Assembly: GCA_021772635.1 (NCBI GenBank)
Contig: JAJFLP010000122.1
Span: 1 to 64,000, forward strand
From: Verrucomicrobiota bacterium
GTDB taxonomy: Bacteria; Verrucomicrobiota; Lentisphaeria; JABSQK01; JAJFLO01
Length of the DNA stretch: 64,000 bases
Reading direction: 5' to 3'
The notes under the pieces: model-generated
Seen by the model: the letters and a program-made list of their open reading frames with translations, nothing else
Databases searched by the model: none
Told to the model about the DNA's origin: nothing
Position numbers and translations under genes: made by a program
In this document: in pieces, positions 1-11,300 of the stretch
Position numbering within the stretch: position 1 is the stretch's first letter
Layout: the number at the start of each line of letters is the position of its first letter

Positions 1-230
1 CGGAGTGGCTGTCCCGCCGACCGTGCGCTTCGTCGAATAACATTTCCAAAATTACGAAAGTGTTGTGCCAACAACTTTTTCTTGCGTTGTAACTCGTTGA
101 TTATCAACGTATCCGTTTTTCAAACTGTCGAAGAAGAGTCATGCGGATATTTTAAACGAACTTCCCTCGAACCGCGCGAGATCTCGAGACCGATCATTAA
201 CTAAATACCAGAAAAAGACAGCGCTTCCAA

Positions 231-3200
231 ATGTTTAATGCAGTCGATTCAAAAATCAGTTTTCCTGAGCAAGAAAAGAAGATTCTTGCTTACTGGGACG
301 AGAACGAAATTTTCGAGCTATCATTGAAACAGAATATAGGTAACGAAGAATTCGTTTTCTATGATGGTCCTCCGTTTGCAACCGGACTTCCGCACTACGG
401 CCATCTATTGGCGGGTACGATAAAGGATGTCGTTCCGAGGTACCAAACGATGCGGGGGAAATATGTTGACCGTGTTTTCGGTTGGGACTGTCACGGTTTG
501 CCGGTTGAGAACGAGATGGAACGGGAACTTGGCATCACAAGCAAACATGAGATTGAAGAGTATGGCGTTCACAAATTTAATGAAGACTGCCGGAGCATTG
601 TCCTAAGATATACCTCAGAGTGGGAGAAGGTGGTAAAGCGAATTGGCCGGTGGGTTGATTTTCGTAACGGTTATCGGACCATGGATAGTACGTATATGGA
701 ATCGATTTGGTGGGTGTTTAAGCAGTTGTGGACCAATGGGCTGATTTATGAGGGCTATAAAATCTTGCCATACTGTCCGCGATGCGCGACGCCGTTATCC
801 AACTTCGAAGCGAACCAAGGATATAAAGATGTCGATGACCCCTCAGTTACGGTGCGATTTCGATTGAGCGACGAGCCGGACTCCTATATCCTTGCATGGA
901 CCACGACACCTTGGACCCTTCCGTCGAATCTAGCATTAGCGGTAGGTGAAGACATTAATTACGTGAAGGTTGCGGACGAAGAGGGCGCTACGTACATCCT
1001 TGCCGAAGATCGCTTGTCCGCGTACTACAAGGATGAATCTCCCGAAATTATCCGCGTGTACAAGGGGAAAGAGTTATGCGGCCTGAATTATTCACCTTTG
1101 TTTCCTTATTTCGCGGAATTGGCCGAGTCCGGCGCGTTTAAGGTGGTTTCGGCCGGGTTCGTATCTACCACTGACGGTACCGGTATAGTGCACATTGCGC
1201 CAGGTTTTGGAGAAGACGATGCGCAGGTTGGTAAGGAACATGGTCTTCCATCGGTGTGCCCGATTGATGCCGAATGCCGATTCGCCGCGGAGATCCATGA
1301 CTTCGAAGGTAAATTCGTAAAGGATTGCGACTCGGACATAATCAAGAAATTGAAGCATGACTCGAAGCTTGTTCATCGCGCAACGTATCACCATAGCTAT
1401 CCGCATTGCTGGAGATGTGACTCGCCGTTGATATATCGCTCGATTTCGACCTGGTTCGTCAATGTCGAGAAGATCAAGGATCGATTATTAGCAGCGAATG
1501 AGCAGATTAGGTGGGTGCCGGAACATATCAAACACGGCCGCTTCGGGAAATGGTTGGAAAATGCCCACGACTGGGCCATATCACGTAATCGTTATTGGGG
1601 TTGCCCGATCCCGATATGGAAGAACGAAGATACGGAAGAAATCGTGTGTATTGGTTCAATCGCCGAGCTTGAGGAAAAAAGTGGCGAGGCTGTAGACGAT
1701 ATTCATAAACATTTCGTAGACGATATCGAGATCGCGTCCGCAACGCCTGGCAAGAAGCTAACCAGGGTTACGGAAGTGCTTGATTGCTGGTTTGAAAGTG
1801 GCGCAATGCCCTATGCCCAGCGGCACTATCCATTCGAGAACAAGGAATGGTTGGAGAAGAATTTCCCGGCTGATTTTATTGCTGAAGGGTTAGATCAAAC
1901 ACGCGGGTGGTTTTATACGCTCATTGTCTTAGGCGGCGCGCTTTTCGATAAACCTGCGTTCAAGAACGTCATCGTAAACGGACTGGTGCTAGCAGAAGAC
2001 GGGCGGAAAATGTCTAAGCGGCTCAAGAATTATCCTGATCCCGAATATGTAATGGAAGCCTATGGCGCTGACGCCTTACGGTTATGTCTCCTTTCATCCC
2101 CTGTTTTAAGGGGCGAGGATCTGCGGTTTTCGGAGACTACAGTAAAGGAAACGATTCGCTCCGTGATGCTTCCCTTGTGGAACGCGTACAGCTTTCTCGT
2201 AACGTATGCTCGAGTAGACGAGTGGACCCCTGAGCTTACATTGGACGAATTGCATCGGACGGTCGACAATCCTCTTGATCTATGGATTATTTCACGCCTG
2301 AATAATTTGATCGGAAGCGTTCGGGATAGCATGGATAATTATGACCTCCAAGCCGCCGCAACGGGCCTGGTAAGCTTTCTTGAGAACCTTACGAACTGGT
2401 ATATCCGTAGAAGCCGGCGCAGGTTTTGGAAAAGCCAAAACGATAGCGACAAGAATGAGGCCTACCACACCTTGTATCACATTCTGGTTCGTTTATGCCA
2501 AACTTCCGCGCCGTTTATCCCTTTTATAACAGAGACAATCTACCAGAATCTGAAGACGCCGGAGATGCCTGTCTCTGTTCATTTAACATCGTTTCCCGAG
2601 GACGATGACCGGTTTAATAACTCGGATCTTGATCGAAAAATGAACCGGACGATTCATGCTGTATCCCTCGGAAGATCTCTTCGCAGTCAGGCCGGAACTC
2701 GAACGCGTCAGCCACTGAATTGTGCGTTCCTCGTGTCGATTAACGGCGATGTACGCGATGACCTTAACGAAATGAAAGAAATAATCGCGGAAGAATTAAA
2801 TGTAAAGAACGTCGTGATCGACGAAAATGAGGAGAAGTTGGTTCATCTAAGTGCGAAAGCCAATTTCAAGAATCTCGGGCCTCGTCTCGGGAAATCAATG
2901 AAAAATGCTGCGGCGGTTATAGCGGATCTGGACTACTCGGCGATCAACAAGTTGAGGGCCGGAGAGCGGCTGTCGATCGCAATCAGCGACGATAGTACTA
3001 TTGAAATTACGCTCGATGACATCGAACTCCGCCGCGAAGAGAAGCCTGGTATCGGCGTTGCCAATTATCAGGACATAACCGTAGCCTTGGACATGATGAT
3101 TACTGAGGACCTGGAATTCGAAGGGTGGGCGCGCGAGATCGTAAACCGACTTCAAAATTTACGGAAGGAGGCCGATCTAGAGGTGTCCGACAGAATCCGA

Positions 3201-3377
3201 ATAGGATATCGGGTTCCGGCCCCATTAGATCGGGTCATCGATAGATTCAAGGATTATATCATGGGCGAGACTTTGGGGACGGAGATTACTCAGATGGGTG
3301 CGGATACCGAGGGCATCCTGATCGCCATTGACGATCACGATTGTTACTTCTCAGTTGATAAGATTACCTTAGCGTAG
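231..3377 (+). CDS. ileS: Isoleucyl-tRNA synthetase, eukaryote-like type
   Basis: This cytoplasmic class I synthetase charges tRNA-Ile with isoleucine. The HIGH motif appears as HYGH at residues 55-58 within GLPHYGH, and the KMSKR loop is intact at 593-597. The connective editing domain lies between them, with the anticodon-binding region after about residue 680. At 1048 residues, and with the GLPHYGHLLAGTIKD signature, it belongs to the longer eukaryote-like (type 2) IleRS group rather than the roughly 930-residue E. coli type. Type 2 enzymes are known in other species for low mupirocin sensitivity; applying that here is inference. The ATG is preceded by an A-rich leader without a strong Shine-Dalgarno. 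No lspA follows. Confidence 0.97.
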   Translation: MFNAVDSKISFPEQEKKILAYWDENEIFELSLKQNIGNEEFVFYDGPPFATGLPHYGHLLAGTIKDVVPRYQTMRGKYVDRVFGWDCHGLPVENEMERELGITSKHEIEEYGVHKFNEDCRSIVLRYTSEWEKVVKRIGRWVDFRNGYRTMDSTYMESIWWVFKQLWTNGLIYEGYKILPYCPRCATPLSNFEANQGYKDVDDPSVTVRFRLSDEPDSYILAWTTTPWTLPSNLALAVGEDINYVKVADEEGATYILAEDRLSAYYKDESPEIIRVYKGKELCGLNYSPLFPYFAELAESGAFKVVSAGFVSTTDGTGIVHIAPGFGEDDAQVGKEHGLPSVCPIDAECRFAAEIHDFEGKFVKDCDSDIIKKLKHDSKLVHRATYHHSYPHCWRCDSPLIYRSISTWFVNVEKIKDRLLAANEQIRWVPEHIKHGRFGKWLENAHDWAISRNRYWGCPIPIWKNEDTEEIVCIGSIAELEEKSGEAVDDIHKHFVDDIEIASATPGKKLTRVTEVLDCWFESGAMPYAQRHYPFENKEWLEKNFPADFIAEGLDQTRGWFYTLIVLGGALFDKPAFKNVIVNGLVLAEDGRKMSKRLKNYPDPEYVMEAYGADALRLCLLSSPVLRGEDLRFSETTVKETIRSVMLPLWNAYSFLVTYARVDEWTPELTLDELHRTVDNPLDLWIISRLNNLIGSVRDSMDNYDLQAAATGLVSFLENLTNWYIRRSRRRFWKSQNDSDKNEAYHTLYHILVRLCQTSAPFIPFITETIYQNLKTPEMPVSVHLTSFPEDDDRFNNSDLDRKMNRTIHAVSLGRSLRSQAGTRTRQPLNCAFLVSINGDVRDDLNEMKEIIAEELNVKNVVIDENEEKLVHLSAKANFKNLGPRLGKSMKNAAAVIADLDYSAINKLRAGERLSIAISDDSTIEITLDDIELRREEKPGIGVANYQDITVALDMMITEDLEFEGWAREIVNRLQNLRKEADLEVSDRIRIGYRVPAPLDRVIDRFKDYIMGETLGTEITQMGADTEGILIAIDDHDCYFSVDKITLA

Positions 3378-3483
3378 CGTCTCCTAAATTCCTATGCATT
3401 TGATGGCGCCTATTTTAATGCAGACGCAGTCAAGCATTACGTTCTCGTCTGACTCCAATGCCCTCCCCAATGCCCTGGAGGAA

Positions 3484-3600
3484 GCTGTTTCTGAATGTGG
3501 GAGGCGCTGTCCTCAGCGGCGATTACATATTTATCGGAATTGTACGAAAATATATATTATCGCCGCTGGGACAGCGCCTCCCACATTCAGAAATAGACCG
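3484..3600. repeat. REPIN-like nested hairpin downstream of ileS
   Basis: Two inverted arms (about 3488-3526 and 3559-3595) pair over more than 25 bases, including the motif GTGGGAGGCGCTG. Each arm also folds on itself (AGGCGCTG / CAGCGGCG), which is the pattern of paired REP sequences. It could act as a transcript-end structure for ileS. The rest of the 3378-3689 gap shows nothing recognisable. Confidence 0.6.
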
Positions 3601-3689
3601 CCTGCAGTGCGGCCTCCGAAAAATTGCTCATTATTGAGGTCAAAAAATGCTTAAGTTGGGGGGGGCATTCAGGTCAGTCCCCAATGTCC

Positions 3690-3999
3690 TCAGAACAGAT
3701 TCGGGATGTCCCGCGAAGTATGGTAAACGTATTGAATATTGATACTATCTGGAGTGGTACGGTAGAAAACGAGATAGGGAAAATCCTGCACACTGAAAAC
3801 TCGAATTCCGTCGAGGCGGGAATCATCAGATTCCCAGCGATGTCCGATACGGGGGTTCCTGCGCAAGTTGCCTGAACAACGCGTATGTATTGTCCAGAAA
3901 TCGAATCGCGAGATTGAGGTCACCGACTTCTTCAGCGTAATGGTGAAAGGCCTCATCAACCAGAACGCGAGCTTTGGGATCGACCTCTATTCTTCTCAT
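3690..3999 (-). pseudogene. ParE/RelE-type toxin, frameshifted
   Basis: The reading frame opens at 3999 with MRRIEVDPKARVLVDEAF and runs to a stop at 3826. The typical ParE C-terminus (DDSRLDGIRVFSV, then YLVFYR) continues in the next frame to 3690. The two halves join exactly if one base is removed from the five-G run at 3851-3855, giving LAQEP-RIG-WESDD. The start overlaps the antitoxin stop by ATGA, as in toxin-antitoxin operons. In the family these toxins poison DNA gyrase or ribosome-bound mRNA. Here the gene is either inactivated, phase-variable at the homopolymer, or carries a sequencing error. Confidence 0.75.
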
Positions 4000-4175
4000 T
4001 TCTGAGAAACGCCATACTGTCTTGTAAGGCGCTCCTTTTCTCCGCACATGAAGTCTTTAGTATATTCAACAGGCTGTCTACCAGCCATCTCGACTTCAAG
4101 GAGGGCGCGATCAATTGCCTTACGTTCTTTGGCGGTAAACTCGTCTGCGGCTTTATCTTTGGTTGCTGTCGTCAT
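3996..4175 (-). CDS. Probable antitoxin of the ParE-type pair
   Basis: A 59-residue protein (starts MTTATKDKAADEFTAKERK, ends RQYGVSQK) encoded immediately upstream of the toxin and overlapping its start by four bases. It is charged and contains a helical KERKAIDRALLEVE stretch. The coupling and size are those of an antitoxin that neutralises the toxin and represses its own operon. I do not recognise the antitoxin family. If the toxin is dead, this gene may be a relic. Confidence 0.6.
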   Translation of the reverse strand: MTTATKDKAADEFTAKERKAIDRALLEVEMAGRQPVEYTKDFMCGEKERLTRQYGVSQK

Positions 4176-4239
4176 GCCTTTACAATACGCTTTTTCGTGT
4201 TGGAATCAATTCCCTTCCTCTCTGCTCAGTTAAGTTCTG

Positions 4240-5094
4240 CTATGGGTAATCTACGAACCTCGAGACCTCTGCGATTGCATCGCGATGGCCGAACAGACAC
4301 GGCTTTCGGATTTTCCAACACTCCGGGCTATTGAAATCGAGATTGTATACTTCTCCTGAGATCTCAAGTCCCGCAGTTTCTCCGGATATAAATATCATTT
4401 TCATACCTAGTTTATCCAGCATCGCCAGCCCTCCAGCGAGATCCCACAGTTTCAGGTTAGCCAGGTACACGTGAACCCGGCCAACCAACAAATACGCCAG
4501 CGGTAGAACCGCGCAGCATATCGAGTATACCGGGTTCGGGACCGAAATCCTCCCGCCTTTTGTCATTTCCTGCGTAATCGCTATGACTCCGTCTGCCGCG
4601 TACTCATCAGGAATCTGATTGAGTCGCTCGAATTTTAATTCGGACCCCGAATCGGACCAGTCGTTAAGATCAACACGGTATACGAACTCGTTCTCGGATA
4701 CGAAAAGCTCTTGTGTTACCGGGAGATAAATCGCGCCCTCACATAGAACGCCGCGCCGCGCGAAACCGATCGAAATTCCCCACGCCGGAATATGGCTTGC
4801 ATACGAGATCGTTCCATCAATGGGATCAACTATGTATAGCTCATTCGCCAATGCATTTCGGAAATAACACTCATCCCTGTCGTTTACCGACTCTTCACCG
4901 AGGAAGAACCGTGAGCGGTTTGAGTCCTCGAGTTTTGTTTGAAACAGTCTCTCGATCTCACCATCCGCATTCGTGACTATGCTTCCATCCGGCTTGGTCG
5001 ATGACGTTGGGGCGTCGTAATGACGTAACGCAATCTTTCCGCCGTCGATCAGGATTCGCGTTATTTCTTCCTTTTTCCAGGAACTGGAACTCAC
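4240..5094 (-). CDS. Inositol monophosphatase family protein
   Basis: A 284-residue member of the Mg-dependent, Li-sensitive phosphatase superfamily (SuhB / CysQ / FBPase-like). Metal-binding motifs are visible: GEES at residues 66-69, DPIDGT at 90-95 and WDLAGG at 217-222. Family members hydrolyse inositol-1-phosphate, PAP or related sugar phosphates; the substrate cannot be chosen from sequence alone. It is a cytoplasmic protein without a signal peptide. It is transcribed divergently from the giant TPR gene across a 240-bp gap. Confidence 0.88.
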   Translation of the reverse strand: MSSSSWKKEEITRILIDGGKIALRHYDAPTSSTKPDGSIVTNADGEIERLFQTKLEDSNRSRFFLGEESVNDRDECYFRNALANELYIVDPIDGTISYASHIPAWGISIGFARRGVLCEGAIYLPVTQELFVSENEFVYRVDLNDWSDSGSELKFERLNQIPDEYAADGVIAITQEMTKGGRISVPNPVYSICCAVLPLAYLLVGRVHVYLANLKLWDLAGGLAMLDKLGMKMIFISGETAGLEISGEVYNLDFNSPECWKIRKPCLFGHRDAIAEVSRFVDYP

Positions 5095-5334
5095 TAAATT
5101 GTCCTCGTTTACATTCTGCTTTTCGATTGTCGTTAGCGGCGCTATCAGCCTTCAAGTTGGGTGAAATAACACCCAGAAATACTGGGCTGAAGACTCGTTG
5201 ATTAGACCTTTCAATCAGGTTCTGATGATCTGGTAAAGATCCGATTCGAATGTATATTAGTCGGCCAGCGTATTCACGACCTGATGACGTAGGCCTACAT
5301 AGTAACTATCGAGAAACGCCGCGTTCAAAGCCTG

Positions 5335-8300
5335 ATGATAACACACCCTGACAATCTAGATTTTCCAGCGCGAAAATCAAAAGTAATCTCGGATATTCCC
5401 GTGGCTAATTTCTGGGTAATTGTCCGTAATGTTTTGCGCACTCGCGCTCTGCTGATCAGTCTCGCGATTTTCCAGTTATCACCTCTCAGTTTCGCTACCA
5501 CTATTACCGTTCAACCTTTTCAACTTAACGACGGAAGCAAGATTTGGGGGGTTGTTGTGCGGCAGGACTCGCGGACTTTCACCGTCGCGTTGCCCGATGA
5601 GATCATTACGATAAAGCGAAGGGATATCGCTATTCCAGGGAGCATGTCTACGGAGGCGTACAACGTCAATCAGTTACTGACGATGATCGAGACGACAATC
5701 GAAAACGAGGAGCTCGAACGCGTAACACGGATGCTGGATCCGCTCGCCGAATCTATTCACGAATTTGAGGAGATGGCGAAACCGTTTATCGACTCCAATA
5801 TCGAGACGCCGCAAAAGAAAGAGGATTGCCTCAGGCGGGCGATTGCTTTCTATCACCTCAAACGGAAAGGATTCCCAGCGAGTATACGCGCGCTAAAACT
5901 TAGTAAAAATACCATCGACCTCGAGCGCAAATTTGAAATCACTAGGGGTGCCGTCAGACCCTCGTTGTTGGGAGAAATCATTTCTGCGAAATCAGAGTTT
6001 TCAAAATTAGACGCGTTAACAGATAAAGCCGAGCGGAGTAAAGTCGAGGCGCTGGAGACACTGAGCCGGTTGTACAAGGAAACGTTTAATGGCCTACGCA
6101 GGAAAGCAATGGAGCGGTTTTCTGCGTCGCGACGTTCATCGAAGCTTTTGAAATTACTAACGACACTCGCAGAGGGTGCGGATACACCGGCGGACTATCA
6201 ATCTGACTTTTCAGAGTTAATAAAAGCTGCGCTCATTGTTGTCGCCGAATCTCGGGACCGGTTAAACCTAATTGCCGCCGAATCCCTTACCCAGACGGAG
6301 GGGACCATATTGATGCAAAAAATGTTGTCTCAGCGCGTCAGTGAATTGCGGAGCGTCAATAAATTTCTGGTCAGCGCGAAACGGCTAGCATTCGGGTCAG
6401 AGAAGGATTCATTGATCGCGAGCCTGGCCCAGCAACTTAAGTTAAATGAGGATGCTCTAGAATCTGCAGCGTCAAAGAAATCAGTGATTTCTCAAACCCG
6501 CTCAGATCTTCGTCAAGCGATGCTTATGCTCCAAAAAGGGCAAGCAGATGCTGCTTATGCACAATTTCAAAAACTCAACGCTGATGTCGTTGATTCTCAA
6601 CTGCCGCCGGGCGAGATAAGAACAGCGATAGAGAACGGGCTTACTGAGTCCTACGCCAACGTGTTGCTCAATAGGATGCGTAACCCCGAAAGCTTTGGCA
6701 CCGGTGAGCTCGAGCAGTTGGTCACTGATTCGGAGGCGTTCGTCAATGAAACAAGCGATCAACTAGCGGACTTCGACATATCGACGATCGCGTTTCGAAA
6801 GCTGATTGGAGATACTGCGAACTACCGAATGTATAAAGTTCGCTATGATAACGTAATCAACAACCTAAGCGCATCTCCATTATCGAATTGGAGTCGAATC
6901 ATGGCGATGTCGAATTGGTTAGAGACAGTCGATTCAGATATTCATCCCGATGCGTTGAAGCGGTGGGATCAGTTTTGTGATGAACACGAAATGTCGATAT
7001 GCAAAGACGCAGTAGCAGCGTTTCTGAAAGATCGAACGGCATTAAATTCTGATGACTGGAAGATGTATAAGTCGTTCGTTCAGATTTATTTGGATACGAA
7101 CGAGCTCGATACTGCTGTTGGCCTGATACAAACAGGAATCGGGTTGCTAAGTGCAACGGGCGGGAGCGAGGCACTCCTCAAGGAACTATTGATCTTGTTG
7201 TCGGACGCAGCGGGTTCCTATGTCACGTCGCATAACCTCGAGCGCGCGCTCGAGTTATATCAGAGTATTGAAGGGCAGTTTCCCGAGTTCTCCGAGGAAT
7301 ATTCTGTAGGGGATAAAGTCAGCGCGCAGTTGCTGGCATTAGGAAAGTCCGCACTTGCTGACGGTCTCACCAGGCGTGCCCTTGAACTTTTCGTGACTCT
7401 TGCGGATCGATACCCGGCGTTTGCTGAGCGGGAGCGTTTATATGATAAAATCATCGACCTTCAGACTGCGCGGCTCACCGTTAACGGCAGAAAAGATACG
7501 CGCGTCGTTGCGAAGATACTCGACGACATCTGCGCAAAGTATTCAGGGTACGTGAACAATATTTCGATCATACGGGATACGGGATTGAAGGTTGTTGACA
7601 GGTTCGATCAAGTTTGGTCAGGCGGCAATTACGACCAAGCGGTGTCCGAGTACCTCGAATTCGAGAGTGAATTTCCCGCGTTTAGCAAGGAGACCGGGCT
7701 GATACGCCAGATTATTCGCCGGATCGGCAGCAAGGTCTACCGAATTCTTCAGGAAACCCGAAAATTGGGTAAGCCGATGCCGAATTCTCTTATCCTTGCG
7801 CTCCAGGAGTTGACGCAGAAGTATCCCGTGATTAGCCACGAGAATAAGGTTGATTTGTTATTCGTCGATGTAAAGCTCCAGAGGGCTAACGAGTTCATAA
7901 GAACCGGGCAAGTTGTGAGGGCGTTCGAAATCTTCGGCGAAATTCTCGATTCAAATCCGGATATTGCGCAGGACAAGAACTTGCATTTGTTAATGGAAAA
8001 GTTGAAATGGAAATACAACATCGAGCGAATTTTCACGCCGATCGGTATCACCGGAGCCTTGGACTGGCTGGCTTTCGCAATAACACTTCTGCTGTGGCCG
8101 CTATTACTGTATCGGGCTACCGTCCAGGGTAGAGAAAAAGGACATCTCTATTATCGGTGGGTACATTTCACTACGACTTTCGTTATATTCCTCACGTTGG
8201 TGACGTGTTTTCTCTTCGGGAAATATCCGTATTATAAAGCATTCGCGTTAGGTTTTATTCTACCTCAAGGCGTTTTCCTTTGTTTCGGCTTTGCCACTTA

Positions 8301-11300
8301 CCTATGTTTCCCATTGATATATTGCGAACGGTTCCTGGTTTTCGAGCGGGCAGTGGTTGGTTTTATTAATAGGTCTTGGCTCCGGAGAATCTTACTGTTC
8401 AGGAAATATATCGGAATCGTCCAGCGTGATATTGACCGCAGAGAAAATGATTTACCCCTGTTGCACGACAGGACGCTGTACAAGATTGAAAAAGCCAGCC
8501 ATTTAGCGTCGCTTAAGCCGGAGAAGGGACAGGAGCAGTTCAATAAGATTGTCAATCGTCTCAAACAGGAGCTCGTAAAGACGACAAGTTGGAAGAAGAA
8601 CTATGCTGTATGCCTGTATAATTTGGGCGCGATTGCCGATCATTTAGGACAAAAGGAGGAGGCTCTAAATTACCTCACGGAGCATCTTGAATTCGAACCT
8701 AAGCATATCGAAACGAGGCGTATCCTTGGGGAATTGTTGTACGAAAAGAGAGAATTCGATAAAGCCATTCGACACATAAAAGTGTGTCTCGCCGCATACG
8801 GAAGGGATGAGATCCTTTGGTTTAAGCTAGGCCGATGTTTTTTCGAAACAGGAAATTACGTGGCTGCATATAAATGTTTCGCGTCCACCAAGTCGACTGA
8901 CCGAGACACCTATTTTTACGCGGCACGCTCCTATAGTAAGGCCGGAGAACTGGAAAAAGCGGTTACCTGGTACCAGAAGCTGCTAAAGCAACACCCCCAT
9001 GATAGCGAGGCCATTTATTATCTTGCCATTTCCTTTTCCGAAAATTCAGAAGATCAAAAGGCGCTGAAAATCATTAATTTATTGAAGCAGGATGACCCAT
9101 ACTTCGCACGCGGGCGGGTAATGATCGGTAATATTCTGTTTCGTTCGAGGAAGTTGAAAGAGGCGAATGAACTGTTCGCGAGCGCGGCAAAGCTGGATCC
9201 AAGTTGCGTCCAAGCGTTGATCGGGCTTGCGCAGCTGGCAATCGTCGCGAACAAGCCGGAGAAGTCGCTAGGCGTGTTGAAGCAGGCACTGCAGTTGGAC
9301 AGCAAACATCCCCATGCCAATTACCTGACAGCGAATTTACTAGAACGCAGCGAACCGGAGAAGTCGATTTCCCATTATAAAGTTGCTGCGACTGCGAAAG
9401 AGCTGAAATTGCTGGCAGAACGCCGGCTGGGAATAATTTACTTTTTCGAAAATTCATATGCAGAGGCGATCGAGCATTTGTCCATCGCAGTGGCTGAGGG
9501 AGAGAAGTCACCGTGGCATCTTTACCTGTATGCGTACGCACACGCGTCCGTAGACCAAATAGGGAAATGCGAAAAGGCGATTTTAAAGATACTGGGTGCC
9601 AGTCAATCCGACGAATTATGGGCTCAAAACGCCGTTAAGGCAATGTATTCGATCGGTATGAAATTGTTTGAGAAACAGGCGTTCAATACGGCTTATCAAT
9701 GCTTCGAATACGTTAAAGAGCATCTCTCAATTTCCGAAACGTCACCGAAAATCGATGCGTTGCTGGAAGAGGCTCGATTTCGAATGTCAGTGCAACTGCT
9801 TCGAGATGGTAAATATCAGGAGGCTTTAACGACGCTTAAAGAGATTCAGGAAGCTACAAACGATACGGGGCGTGAGCGTCTATGCCGATATTACTCGGCA
9901 TTATGCGAGCTGTTCCTGAACGACTATGCCGCGGCGACGGTGGTCCTTGATTCACTCATCACAGACGACAAAGACGATCCGCGTTACTTATACCACAAGA
10001 TTGTAGCGGAACTCGGCGCCGGCAACGACCCGACTGCGGCTAAACTGCTGATGCGGTTGCGTGATTTCGAAAATATACCAACTCATTTGCGTGTCGGAAT
10101 TCAGAGTATCCGTGCCTACCTGACGGCTAAGCAGGGGAAATTGCGCAGTGCTGAGCTGAGTCTGGCGGCTATCCCAGAGTTAAAAGAGCAATTTCCTGGG
10201 CGCGCCCGACTGTGCCAAAATGTCCTTCTATCGCGCATTTTGTACCTGTGTCACGCGAAAGATTCCAAACGAATACATGCGCTTATCCCGGAACTTTCAG
10301 ATGAGCATAAAGGGGAAGCGACGTTCATGCACGCTATTGCTGCTTTGGAAAGCGGCCAGGTAGACCTCGCACGCAATATATTAAAGCCTTATGCTGATGT
10401 TTCAGATAAAAGCAAAAGTCTCGCCACTGTCCTTTCGACGGAGGTTGCGCTGAAAGCCGTCGCTGATCGGGATTATGGGAAAGCACGAGCGATTTTTGAA
10501 GAGATTCCGGATCCGCCAGAGAATATAAAAGATGTGTGTTTACTTCTTTCAATGACGGAGTCCCTTGATCAGATCGATGACTTTGATCAGATCACGGATA
10601 CGATTATCACGATTACTGAATCGTTGGCAAGTGTGAGTGACAAACAGCTTTTCCACACAGTGGTTCATAATCTTGGTATTCTTCATCTAAAACGTGCGAT
10701 CCTGGCGGAGGAGTTGCTCGGATTCTCGCGAATCAACGAGTTGTGGAGCACTTGTATCCAGCACTGGCAGGAACATATCTTCGAATCGGAGGATTATTGG
10801 AATATAGAACAGGAGAAAATCGCGATCGGCGGTAACCGGATAAAACTATTTTCACCGCGGGAACTCGAAGCCATAAATAAACAGTTCGTTGATGCGACGT
10901 TCGCGGATACGTTTATCGCGTACATAATGGTTTTTCTAGAGGCGCTTGATCAGGAGGGGATTGACAGACATCTAGGGCTTCTTAACCGGGTATCAGAGAT
11001 CACTGACGACAGGATGGTTTACTATTCGAATTTGCGCAGACGGTATACCCGCTACTTGAAAAAGATTGGTAAACAAGACGAACGATTCGTTACATGGGAG
11101 TTTAATATCGCGACCATGACGGTACAATCCGCGATCGGCGAGGCACTGGACATGGAGGAGGCTGAGCAGTATAAGCTCAAATTAGTCAGTTTTATACGTT
11201 GCAAAGAGATGTATGAGAGTCCAAACGAGTATCGCGACGCTCAGAAAGTTCACAATACCCACTTGCTCGACGCCCTGCATTTGGGGATCGGCGGAAAGTT

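Noticed and set aside
1-43. Possible start of a minus-strand gene leaving the window (MLFDEAHGRRDSH)
   Set aside because: Only 14 codons are visible, with a weak ribosome site; too little to call.
9074-9541. 155-codon open frame on the minus strand
   Set aside because: Antisense to the TPR array of the giant gene; no start signals or recognisable domain.
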